NCBI RefSeq assembly: GCF_000383855.1
Contig: NZ_KB912877.1
Span: 1,460,616-1,524,615, forward strand
Direction of reading: 5' to 3'
Length of the DNA: 64,000 bases
From: Methylobacter marinus A45
GTDB lineage: Bacteria > Pseudomonadota > Gammaproteobacteria > Methylococcales > Methylomonadaceae
Part shown: one piece after another, positions 41,972-49,528 of the stretch
Numbering within the stretch: the first letter of the stretch is position 1
Layout: each line of letters begins with the position of its first letter
Notes under the pieces: generated by a model
The model's input: the letters and a program-made list of their open reading frames with translations, nothing else
What the model was told of the DNA's origin: nothing
Database searches by the model: none
Made by a program: the position numbers and the translations under genes

Positions 41972-42429
41972 GTTTTGTTTGTATGATCATTGAGCCAGGT
42001 TTGCAGGATAAGCTGGGCCGCCAGTTGGTCCTGAACTTCCCAGAGCTTGGCCGCATTGACGCCGACTTCGTCGAACAGCATCTGTTTGGCTTCGAATGTC
42101 GACAAGCTTTCATCCTGTTGATAAACAGGCAGCTGATAACGTCCTTCCAGCTGCCGGCAAAACTTTAGCATGCGCGGCGTGACCGGATTGTCCGAGCCGT
42201 CGGCCTGCCGGGAGACGCCAACCACGAGCCCTGCCGGCCGCCATTGCTGTATCAGCTTGCCGATGATGTCCCAATTGGGCGCCTGGTTGATGGAGCGAAT
42301 GGTTTGCAGCGGACTCGCGGTGCCCGTGGTCGTTTGGCCGACGGCGACACCGATCTTTTTATTGCCGAAATCGAAACCCAGATAGGTATCGGTCGACGCT
42401 TTCGCCAACAGCGGATCTTGTTTAGCCAT
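41968..42429 (-). CDS. ruvX: Putative pre-16S rRNA nuclease RuvX (YqgF)
   Basis: A 153-residue RNase H-fold protein that finishes the 5' end of 16S rRNA. It begins with a DFG-type motif (YLGFDFGNKKIGVAVGQTTT) holding the first catalytic Asp, followed by GLVVGVSRQADGSDN and YQQDESLSTFEAKQML (catalytic Glu), and ends with DQLAAQLILQTWL (last Asp). It overlaps yqgE by eight bases and pyrR by four, in the conserved yqgE-ruvX-pyrR order. Confidence 0.95.
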   Translation of the reverse strand: MAKQDPLLAKASTDTYLGFDFGNKKIGVAVGQTTTGTASPLQTIRSINQAPNWDIIGKLIQQWRPAGLVVGVSRQADGSDNPVTPRMLKFCRQLEGRYQLPVYQQDESLSTFEAKQMLFDEVGVNAAKLWEVQDQLAAQLILQTWLNDHTNKT

Positions 42430-42985
42430 GTCCGGCCGGTGCCGTCAGCAAATTGATGTTGATGCCGATCTGGTTGGCGGCTGCGCTCCAGCGCTGCTCC
42501 ACCGGCGTATCGAATAACACGGTATTGCCGCAGGGCGTATTCAGCCAGGCATTGTTTCTCATTTCGTTTTCCAGCTGGCCTTCGCCCCAGCCGGCGTAGC
42601 CTAAAGCGACCAGAAACTGCTCAGGACCTTCCCCGACAGCGATGGCTTCAAGTATGTCTCGCGACGTCGTCAACGAAATGGAATCCGAAATCGCCAAGCT
42701 CGAATCCCAGCCGCCGCCGGCGCTATGGATCACGAAGCCGCGCTCCATCTGCACCGGGCCGCCGACAAAAACAGGCGTATCGGCCGCGGCCATGGAGGTC
42801 ACGCGGATGTTCATCTGGTTAAAAATCTCGCTCAGCTTCATCTCTGCCGACCGATTGATGACTATCCCCAAGGCACCCTCTTCATTGTGCTGACACAAAT
42901 AGGTGACGGTATGGAAAAAATTGGGGTCCGCCAGATTGGGCATGGCGATAATAAATTGATTGGTTAAATAAGTCGCTCCGTTCAT
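42422..42985 (-). CDS. algH: YqgE/AlgH family protein
   Basis: A 187-residue UPF0301 protein of unknown biochemical role; AlgH affects alginate in Pseudomonas. Family motifs: LTNQFIIAMPNLADPNFFHT, GALGIVINRSAEM, VFVGGPVQMERGFVIHS and ALGYAGWGEGQLENEM. It heads the ruvX-pyrR-pyrB-pyrC' series, with tonB 40 bp upstream on the same strand. Confidence 0.95.
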   Translation of the reverse strand: MNGATYLTNQFIIAMPNLADPNFFHTVTYLCQHNEEGALGIVINRSAEMKLSEIFNQMNIRVTSMAAADTPVFVGGPVQMERGFVIHSAGGGWDSSLAISDSISLTTSRDILEAIAVGEGPEQFLVALGYAGWGEGQLENEMRNNAWLNTPCGNTVLFDTPVEQRWSAAANQIGININLLTAPAGHG

Positions 42986-43025
42986 GTGCCGTAGTATCAG
43001 GGGTTATGGTTGGCTCTGCAAATAT

Positions 43026-43907
43026 TTATTGCGAGGTCATACCGGATTCATCGGTAAATTTCCAGACTCTGGGAATCACTAACACCTTGGTCTCTTTGAG
43101 CACTTCAGCAGGCAATGGTGCAAAAGGCGCACTCATTTTGACAATGTTTTTCGCGGCCTCATCGAGCGCGGGATTTCCCGAGGACCGGTTGATGCGAATG
43201 CTATAGATGCTGCCGTCGGCACTGATGCCGACATCCATCATTAATGTCGCCGAGAAATTTTTCTTGGCCGCCACTTCCGGGTAGTTGAGATTGCCGGTCC
43301 GCTCCACTTTGTTTTCCCAATCCTTCATGTATTGCATGCCGACCGCTTTATGAGCGCTCAGCTGTTCAACAAATTTTATCTGGGAATTGTCGGCGCTTTG
43401 CTCCTTGCGTCTTATTTCCGCGCCCAACTGGGCAATTTGACGCTGCAGGGTTTCGGCTGACAAGTGCGGACGCGGTTGCGGTTTCTGTTTGCCCTCCTCG
43501 GGCTTGCTGGCCACAACTATTTTCTTCTCGGCTGTCTTTTGCACGACCACTTTTTCTATTGCCTTGGGCTTGCTTTCGACCTCCGCTGACTTTTTCGCAA
43601 CCGGCTTGGCCTGGCTTGCGCCTTGACTGGGCAGTTGCTGCTTGGGCGGCTCGGGCTTGCGGGTCTCGTCACCGGCACCGACCTGATTTTCCTGCGCCAG
43701 GAATTTGGCTTCCTTGGGGGCCTTTTTCGCCGGCGTATTCACCAGGACGATGTCAATGGAGCGATGCACTTTCTCCGGTTTAGGCAGGCTGAAGCTGACG
43801 CCTAAGACCAGGACGATATGCACGACAGCCGCCAAAAACAACGTTATCAATAATGAGTCATTACTGGATAAAGAGGGAGGGGGATCGAACATAGCTTCAG
43901 TCGTCAT
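43026..43907 (-). CDS. tonB: TonB-family energy transducer
   Basis: A 293-residue protein linking the proton-motive force to outer-membrane receptors. One N-terminal helix (LLITLFLAAVVHIVLVLGV) anchors it; a long Lys/Pro/Gln-rich linker crosses the periplasm (about 40-165), and the C-terminal TonB domain (about 215-285) shows FSATLMMDVGISADGSIYSI and LDEAAKNIVKMSAPFAPLP. In Pseudomonas tonB3 lies at this place beside gshB. It overlaps gshB by four bases. It may serve the receptor at 1-656, but other tonB genes could exist. Confidence 0.92.
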   Translation of the reverse strand: MTTEAMFDPPPSLSSNDSLLITLFLAAVVHIVLVLGVSFSLPKPEKVHRSIDIVLVNTPAKKAPKEAKFLAQENQVGAGDETRKPEPPKQQLPSQGASQAKPVAKKSAEVESKPKAIEKVVVQKTAEKKIVVASKPEEGKQKPQPRPHLSAETLQRQIAQLGAEIRRKEQSADNSQIKFVEQLSAHKAVGMQYMKDWENKVERTGNLNYPEVAAKKNFSATLMMDVGISADGSIYSIRINRSSGNPALDEAAKNIVKMSAPFAPLPAEVLKETKVLVIPRVWKFTDESGMTSQ

Positions 43908-44854
43908 CGTTGAATTTCACCTTCAATATGATCCATTAACAGGCCGGCAATATTAAGCCCGAACTGGCGGTCCAGTTCCTGTACGCAAGTCGGGCTGGTG
44001 ACATTGATCTCGGTTAGCATATCACCGATCACATCGATGCCGGCAAAAACAAGGCCTTTTTCGCGCAGGGTCGGTCCAACCTGGTTGGCGATCCACAAGT
44101 CCCTTTCCGTCAATTTGCGTCCTTCGGCCGTGCCGCCGGCCGCCAGATTGCCGCGCGTCTCGCCCTGCGCGGGGATGCGCGCCAGCGCATAAGGCACGGG
44201 CTCGCCGTTGACCAGTAAAATACGCTTGTCGCCGTCTTTAATCTCCGGCAGATATTTCTGCGCCATTACGTAACGGCTGTTGTACTGCGTCATGGTTTCC
44301 AGAATCACGCTGAGATTGGGATCGTTCTGGCGCAAATGAAAAATCGATGTCCCGCCCATGCCGTCCAGCGGCTTTAAGATAATCTCGCCCTGTTCCTGCA
44401 GAAAATGCCGGATGCGGGCAGGCTCGCGCGCCACCAGTGTCGGTGCGCAGCATTGCGGAAACCAGGCCGTGAACAGCTTCTCATTGGCATCGCGTAGCGA
44501 CTGAGGTTTGTTGACGACATAAACGCCCGCATTTTCCGCGCGCTCCAACAGGTACGTGGCATAGATGTATTCCTGATCGAATGGCGGGTCTTTGCGCATC
44601 AGGATGACATCCAGCGTATCCAGGGCAATATCCTGCTCCGCCAGGAACTGATACCACTGCTGTTCATCGCGCTGAACGGTCAGCGTTCGCGTTCTTGCAT
44701 ACGCCCTGCCATTGCTCAGGAACAGATCGTTAAGTTCCATATAATGCAACTCCCAGCCCCGGGACTGGGCTTCCAGCAGCATGGCAAAACTGGTGTCTTT
44801 CTTTATGTTGATATGGTCGATGGAGTCCATGACCATACCGAGCTTAATAGGCAT
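43904..44854 (-). CDS. gshB: Glutathione synthetase
   Basis: An ATP-grasp ligase of 316 residues adding glycine to gamma-glutamylcysteine. Signs: MRKDPPFDQEYIYATYLLER, VVNKPQSLRDANEKLF, EIILKPLDGMGGTSIFH (ATP site) and the end FAGIDVIGDMLTEINVTSPT. It is read leftwards, away from rpmB, with a shared 144-bp promoter region. Length and motifs are standard. Confidence 0.97.
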   Translation of the reverse strand: MPIKLGMVMDSIDHINIKKDTSFAMLLEAQSRGWELHYMELNDLFLSNGRAYARTRTLTVQRDEQQWYQFLAEQDIALDTLDVILMRKDPPFDQEYIYATYLLERAENAGVYVVNKPQSLRDANEKLFTAWFPQCCAPTLVAREPARIRHFLQEQGEIILKPLDGMGGTSIFHLRQNDPNLSVILETMTQYNSRYVMAQKYLPEIKDGDKRILLVNGEPVPYALARIPAQGETRGNLAAGGTAEGRKLTERDLWIANQVGPTLREKGLVFAGIDVIGDMLTEINVTSPTCVQELDRQFGLNIAGLLMDHIEGEIQR

Positions 44855-44927
44855 GAGAGGTCCTGATGTAATTACTTGAAAAACAAAATAACGGATGGTT
44901 TTAGGGCGGTCATTTTATCGATTGTTA

Positions 44928-44956
44928 TTTACCTTGAAAAGAATTTTTGGTATAAA
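44928..44956 (+). promoter_or_regulatory. Candidate sigma-70 promoter of rpmB-rpmG
   Basis: TTTACC (44928-44933) and TATAAA (44951-44956) are 17 bases apart, in an A+T-rich stretch 43 bases before the rpmB ATG. The -35 box matches four of six consensus bases. This is by eye only. Confidence 0.5.
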
Positions 44957-44998
44957 GCACGGCTAACTTTTGAATTTAGGCACACTAAGAGGTTAATC

Positions 44999-45235
44999 AT
45001 GTCCAGAGTATGTCAAGTAACAGGGAAACGCCCGGTTACCGGAAATAACGTATCGCACGCCCACAACAAAACCAGAAGACGCTTCAGCCCGAACCTGCAA
45101 CATCACAGATTCTGGGTGGAAAGCGAGAATCGCTGGGTTCGTCTTAGAGTTTCTGCCAAAGGCATGCGTGTCATCGATAAAAAAGGCATTGATGCTGTTC
45201 TGGCTGATTTGCGTAAACGCGGCGAAAACGCTTAA
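44999..45235 (+). CDS. rpmB: Ribosomal protein bL28
   Basis: A 78-residue large-subunit ribosomal protein. It starts [20 protein letters not shown] and includes [19 protein letters not shown], the normal bL28 pattern. The ATG at 44999 follows AAGAGG; a longer in-frame extension upstream is not real. rpmG follows after 11 bp, the usual pair. Confidence 0.98.
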   Translation: MSRVCQVTGKRPVTGNNVSHAHNKTRRRFSPNLQHHRFWVESENRWVRLRVSAKGMRVIDKKGIDAVLADLRKRGENA

Positions 45236-45246
45236 GGGGTTAAAAA

Positions 45247-45402
45247 ATGCGCGATAAAATCAAACTGGTTTCTTCCGAAGGCACAGGTCACTTCTATACC
45301 ACGACCAAAAACAAACGTACAATGCCTGAAAAAATGGAGATCAAAAAATTTGATCCCGTTGTTCGCAAGCACGTTATCTACAAAGAAGCAAAAATCAAGT
45401 AA
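45247..45402 (+). CDS. rpmG: Ribosomal protein bL33
   Basis: A 51-residue ribosomal protein ([20 protein letters not shown], then [20 protein letters not shown]). It has no cysteines, so it is the zinc-free form. A AAGGGG ribosome site lies before the ATG. A hairpin terminator follows 38 bp after the stop. Confidence 0.98.
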   Translation: MRDKIKLVSSEGTGHFYTTTKNKRTMPEKMEIKKFDPVVRKHVIYKEAKIK

Positions 45403-45440
45403 ACAGTTGGTTTGACAACTTCTTTTAAGTCGCCTGGCTG

Positions 45441-45467
45441 ACCACAGCTGATTAAAGCTGTGGTTTT
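45441..45467 (+). terminator. Intrinsic terminator after rpmG
   Basis: ACCACAGCT (45441-45449) pairs perfectly with AGCTGTGGT (45456-45464) around GATTAA, followed by a short T run. It ends the rpmB-rpmG transcript and may serve the opposite gene as well. Confidence 0.85.
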
Positions 45468-45497
45468 GCTAGCCTTCCGGGCGATATTCCGCCCCTC

Positions 45498-46868
45498 CTA
45501 TGCTTTATTCAGCACCTGCGTCAGCTTTTCCATCTGCCTGCGCAACATGCGGCTTTGTTTTAACGCCTCTTCCTTCTCAATCTCCAGATTCTGGCACTTT
45601 TCACTGAGCTGCAGATTCAATTTTCTCAGCGCATCATTCTCGGACTTCAAAGCCCTGACCAGATCATCGCTGGCTGAGATTGATGAGGCCTGAACAGCTT
45701 GTTGTTGCGGCTGGTGCTGCAAATGAACGCCGTCCGCATGGCTTGTCAAGGTCTCAGTGCCGTCATCAATAATAAATTGAGCGGTCTCACGTTTCTGCTC
45801 CGCCGCTTCCTTCTTTGCTTTCGGCTCCGTAACCGCGTTCATGCCGCCGTCCAGGATCAAGGCATCAAATCTATGCCTGAGCAATAAAAAGGCCGCCGCC
45901 TCACTGGCCTTGCCATCGGCGCAAACCACAATGACGGGCTGCTCGCGATTGAACGTTTTAAGCTGCATCCTTAACGAGAAAAAAGGCGCGTTGATACTGC
46001 CAGGCAAATGCCCCGCCCTATGCTCGTCCAACGAACGAACATCAAGCAACGTTGCGCCCTGGCTCAAGGCTTTCCGCATCTGCTCATGGGTAATAAACTT
46101 CAGCAACGGCTCTTTGATCAAGGATAAAAATTGATATTTATCCAGACGCAATACGACCATATTCGTCAGTGCTGTGATGGTAACGTTTCTCGGCGCGCCG
46201 GAAAGCAGCGCATCCTCTCCGAAAGCATCGCCTTTGCCAAGTTGCGCCAATTTAATCTCTTTGGCATTCGGCGAGGGTTTGCGCGACACCAGGCAGTGCC
46301 CGCTTTTTATCAAATAATAATAATCGCCCTTATCTCCCTGTTTGATAATGGGTTCGCCCGCATCAACGCTGACTTCTTCCAGCGTGATCAGAACTTTCTG
46401 CAGATTGGCAGGCGGCAGGCGCTGAAAAACAGGCGACCTCAATAATGCGGTCATCCAGTCATTTGGATCATCTTCAGGTTCTTCATTAACCATATAACTA
46501 TTGTCCTCTTTGTAAACCAAAGGCGCCGGATTATTAACCATGCCGGCATCCAGACGCAAAAAACGCACGGCGCCATTCGCGACGGCATCGATTTTCCTCG
46601 GTATCTGGTGTGCCAATGCAAATCGGGCGGCTTCGCTTTCGGCGGCAATGACTTCGATAATGAGTCCTTCCGCCTGAAGCGTCACTTCGCCACTTAATAG
46701 ATAAATGAGACGCGTATCCGTGTCTCCTTTTTTAAACAGCGTCCCGCCCTGAACTTCCTCGATGTTCATGTTTTCGCATAAAACGTTGAATTGAGCACCA
46801 GGCAAAGTGCCCAACGGGATCAGCTTGCGAACAATCTGTCCATCCTCGGAATTAATATCTATGGCCAT
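45498..46868 (-). CDS. Cyclic-nucleotide-binding/rhodanese protein with C-terminal coiled coil
   Basis: A 456-residue cytosolic regulator-like protein. Residues about 15-110 are a degenerate cNMP-binding fold (GGTLFKKGDTDTRLIYLLSG). About 140-255 is a second, complete one (EPIIKQGDKGDYYYLIKSGH, GKGDAFGEDALLSGAPRNVT with the phosphate-binding FGE..L). About 265-345 is a rhodanese domain (LLDVRSLDEHRAGHLPGSIN; active Cys in IVVCADGKASEAA). The tail (400-456) is a coiled coil. No DNA-binding domain is seen, so it is not a CRP-type regulator. It may sense a nucleotide and act on sulfur or protein partners; this is inference. Start: ATG at 46868 (a TTG precedes it). Confidence 0.88.
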   Translation of the reverse strand: MAIDINSEDGQIVRKLIPLGTLPGAQFNVLCENMNIEEVQGGTLFKKGDTDTRLIYLLSGEVTLQAEGLIIEVIAAESEAARFALAHQIPRKIDAVANGAVRFLRLDAGMVNNPAPLVYKEDNSYMVNEEPEDDPNDWMTALLRSPVFQRLPPANLQKVLITLEEVSVDAGEPIIKQGDKGDYYYLIKSGHCLVSRKPSPNAKEIKLAQLGKGDAFGEDALLSGAPRNVTITALTNMVVLRLDKYQFLSLIKEPLLKFITHEQMRKALSQGATLLDVRSLDEHRAGHLPGSINAPFFSLRMQLKTFNREQPVIVVCADGKASEAAAFLLLRHRFDALILDGGMNAVTEPKAKKEAAEQKRETAQFIIDDGTETLTSHADGVHLQHQPQQQAVQASSISASDDLVRALKSENDALRKLNLQLSEKCQNLEIEKEEALKQSRMLRRQMEKLTQVLNKA

Positions 46869-47112
46869 CAAAGTATCTTGAAGCGGGATTCATATTAAAA
46901 ATAGTCCATTTTTTATCGATTGCCTTGTTAAAGGCTGGATTCTAGCAATTAAGTGACTGGCAAAAAATGAACCGGCGCTCAAAATCAGCAAATGCATAAC
47001 CCGTTTTTCGCCGAATCGCCATCAGTTCATTTATTATGGACAACTCAGCCTTGTATTAAACATTTTCACACCCATATTGTCTATGGACACGATTAATCAC
47101 TCGCGGAACCCC

Positions 47113-48480
47113 ATGATGAATAATAAATTAGTAAAACAGCTTTTATTGATGACTTTATTACCGGTTTACCTGACCGCCCCCTCGATGACACATGCCGCGT
47201 TGCCGTCCTACGCGGAAGGGCAGCCTTTACCGTCATTGGCGCCGATGCTTGAGCGCAGCATGCCGGCCGTGGTCAATATTTCCACCACTACCAATATTCA
47301 GGTCAGGGAAAATCCGTTGATGCAGGATCCGTTTTTCCGCCATTTCTTTCAACTGCCTAATCAGCCTCCACGCCAGCAGCAAAAGAACAGCCTGGGCTCC
47401 GGCGTTATCATCGACAGCGAACAAGGCTTTGTACTCACCAACAACCATGTGATCGACAAAGCCGACAAGATTATGGTGACGCTGAATGACGGCCGCCAGC
47501 TCAATGCCGAACTGATCGGCACCGATCCGGAAGCCGACGTCGCCATCATCCAGATTCCGGCCGATAATCTGACGGAACTGCCCATTGCCGATTCCAACCA
47601 GCTCAAAGTCGGCGATTTCGTCGTGGCTATCGGTAATCCGTTCGGCCTGGGCCAGACTGTCACGTCGGGTATTGTCAGCGCGCTGGGCCGATCAGGACTG
47701 GGCATAGAAGGCTATGAGGATTTCATCCAGACCGACGCCTCCATCAACCCCGGCAATTCAGGCGGCGCGCTGGTTAACCTGCGGGGCGAGTTTGTCGGCA
47801 TGAATACGGCCATTCTGGCGCCCACCGGCGGTAATGTCGGCATCGGTTTCGCGATTCCGGCCAATATGATCATGACCATCAAGGAGTCGCTGGTCAAACA
47901 CGGAGAGGTCAGACGGGGCCTGCTGGGCGTCACGACACAGGATCTGAGCGCCGAACTGGTCAAGGCGTTTAATCTGAAAAATAAAAACGGCGCGGTCATC
48001 AGCCGGGTCGACAACAACTCGCCGGCAGCCAGAGCCGGCCTGGAACCGGGCGACATCATCGTATCCGTCAACGGCCGCCCCGTTAAAAACAGCCATGACA
48101 TCCGCAACATCATCGGTTTGATGCAAATCGGCGATAAAGTGGAACTGCAATACTTTCGCGGCGATGAGAAAAGGGAAACGACGGCGACGATCGGCAAGCC
48201 AAAAAAACTGCAATTGGCGGGCGACAAGCTGCACCCGACCTTGCAGGGCACGATATTAAGCGCCACGCGAAAAGAACAGGTCGAAGGTGTCCTGATCGAA
48301 AAAATCAACACCGCTTCAAAAGCATGGCACGCAGGATTGCGCCCTGGCGACGTGATTGTGACGGCAAACCGTTATCGCATTCATAATCTTGACGAACTGG
48401 CCCAGGTCGTTAACCCGAACTCCCCGCTGCTGATTAATATCCAGCGCGGGCCGGAAGCTTTCTTTCTTGTATTACAGTAA
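47113..48480 (+). CDS. degQ: Periplasmic serine protease DegQ/DegP-like (Do family)
   Basis: A 455-residue envelope protease/chaperone for misfolded proteins. A signal peptide (MMNNKLVKQLLLMTLLPVYL, cut after THA) precedes the trypsin-like domain with His in VLTNNHVIDKAD, Asp in DPEADVAIIQIP and Ser in INPGNSGGALVNLRG. Two PDZ domains follow (RRGLLGVTTQDLSAELVKAF; and VEGVLIEKINTASKAWHAGL). No Q-linker typical of DegP is obvious, so DegQ is used. The start is the ATG at 47113; the TTG 36 bases upstream is less likely. Confidence 0.95.
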   Translation: MMNNKLVKQLLLMTLLPVYLTAPSMTHAALPSYAEGQPLPSLAPMLERSMPAVVNISTTTNIQVRENPLMQDPFFRHFFQLPNQPPRQQQKNSLGSGVIIDSEQGFVLTNNHVIDKADKIMVTLNDGRQLNAELIGTDPEADVAIIQIPADNLTELPIADSNQLKVGDFVVAIGNPFGLGQTVTSGIVSALGRSGLGIEGYEDFIQTDASINPGNSGGALVNLRGEFVGMNTAILAPTGGNVGIGFAIPANMIMTIKESLVKHGEVRRGLLGVTTQDLSAELVKAFNLKNKNGAVISRVDNNSPAARAGLEPGDIIVSVNGRPVKNSHDIRNIIGLMQIGDKVELQYFRGDEKRETTATIGKPKKLQLAGDKLHPTLQGTILSATRKEQVEGVLIEKINTASKAWHAGLRPGDVIVTANRYRIHNLDELAQVVNPNSPLLINIQRGPEAFFLVLQ

Positions 48481-48504
48481 GTAATATAGAATCAGAAATC
48501 CGGA

Positions 48505-48532
48505 GGGCGATCGGAAGGTCGCCCCTTTTTTT
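48505..48532 (+). terminator. Intrinsic terminator after degQ
   Basis: GGGCGA (48505-48510) and TCGCCC (48519-48524) form the stem and a run of seven T follows at 48526-48532. It lies 25 bp after the degQ stop. Confidence 0.9.
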
Positions 48533-48599
48533 GTTATGCGGCTAAAAGCGGAGGCGCACATTGCCCGAGCGGCTGCCCGGCTGCCCACCCCATTGAATT

Positions 48600-49121
48600 A
48601 TGACAACTGAAAAACAATTTATCCCGTTAAACATTGCCGTGCTGACGGTCTCGGACACCCGTACCGATAGCGATGATATCTCTGGCAAGGCCTTGGCGGA
48701 GCGCGCCCAGGCAGCCGGACACCAAGTCATCGAAAAGCAAATAGTGCCCGACAATATTTACCGGATCCGGGCCGCGGTTTCTGCCTGGATTGCCGCTGAT
48801 GACATTAATGTCATCATCACTACAGGCGGCACCGGCGTGACCGGCAGGGATGGCACGCCGGAAGCGGTCGAACCTTTGCTGGACAAGGTGCTGGACGGTT
48901 TCGGCGAGGTTTTCAGAATGTTGTCGTATCAGGATATTAAAACCTCTACCATCCAGTCCCGGGCCGTCGCCGGCGTTGCCAATGCAACTTATATTTTTTG
49001 CCTGCCCGGCTCGTCGGGCGCCTGCCGCACGGCCTGGGACGAGCTCATCAAGGAGCAGCTCGATTTCCGCACCCGCCCGTGCAATCTTGTGCAACTCATG
49101 CCCAGACTGATGGAAAAATAA
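48600..49121 (+). CDS. moaB: Molybdopterin adenylyltransferase-family protein MoaB
   Basis: A 173-residue molybdenum-cofactor biosynthesis protein of the MogA/MoaB fold. The signature NVIITTGGTGVTGRDGTPEA and LPGSSGACRTAWDELIKEQL are present, with IAVLTVSDTRTDSDDISGKA at the start. It is followed 1 bp later by a DUF423 gene. MoaB and MogA differ little; the size and start favour MoaB. Confidence 0.94.
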   Translation: MTTEKQFIPLNIAVLTVSDTRTDSDDISGKALAERAQAAGHQVIEKQIVPDNIYRIRAAVSAWIAADDINVIITTGGTGVTGRDGTPEAVEPLLDKVLDGFGEVFRMLSYQDIKTSTIQSRAVAGVANATYIFCLPGSSGACRTAWDELIKEQLDFRTRPCNLVQLMPRLMEK

Positions 49122-49122
49122 T

Positions 49123-49497
49123 ATGCATTCAATTTTTTTAGGCCTTGGCGCTGCCAGCGCATTTCTGGGTGTCGGCATGGGCGCGTTCGGCGCACACGCG
49201 CTCAAAACCGTCCTGAGCCCTGATATGCTCGAAGTCTACAAGACCGCGGTCAGCTACCAGATGTGGCACGCGCTGGGACTGATTGCCATCGCCTTTATAC
49301 CGCAAGCATCCGGGTCGGCTCTGGTACACTGGGCCGGTTGGCTGATGTTCGCCGGCATACTGCTGTTTTCCGGCAGTCTCTATCTGCTGACGATCCTGAA
49401 TCTGAAATGGTTGGGCATGATTACGCCGATAGGCGGCGTTGCTTTCCTGAGCGCATGGTTACTTATCGTCATTTTCGCTGTCAAAACCCATTACTGA
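49123..49497 (+). CDS. DUF423 family membrane protein (YgdD-like)
   Basis: A 124-residue inner-membrane protein with four helices. The family start FLGLGAASAFLGVGMGAFGA HALK-type segment and the GLIAIAFI, GILLFSGSLYLLTIL, ITPIGGVAFLSAWLLIVIF helices are all recognisable. Function is unknown. It is coupled to moaB and ends 31 bp before pepN. Confidence 0.92.
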   Translation: MHSIFLGLGAASAFLGVGMGAFGAHALKTVLSPDMLEVYKTAVSYQMWHALGLIAIAFIPQASGSALVHWAGWLMFAGILLFSGSLYLLTILNLKWLGMITPIGGVAFLSAWLLIVIFAVKTHY

Positions 49498-49528
49498 ATT
49501 TAATCCATAAACAGTCCCGAACAACACT

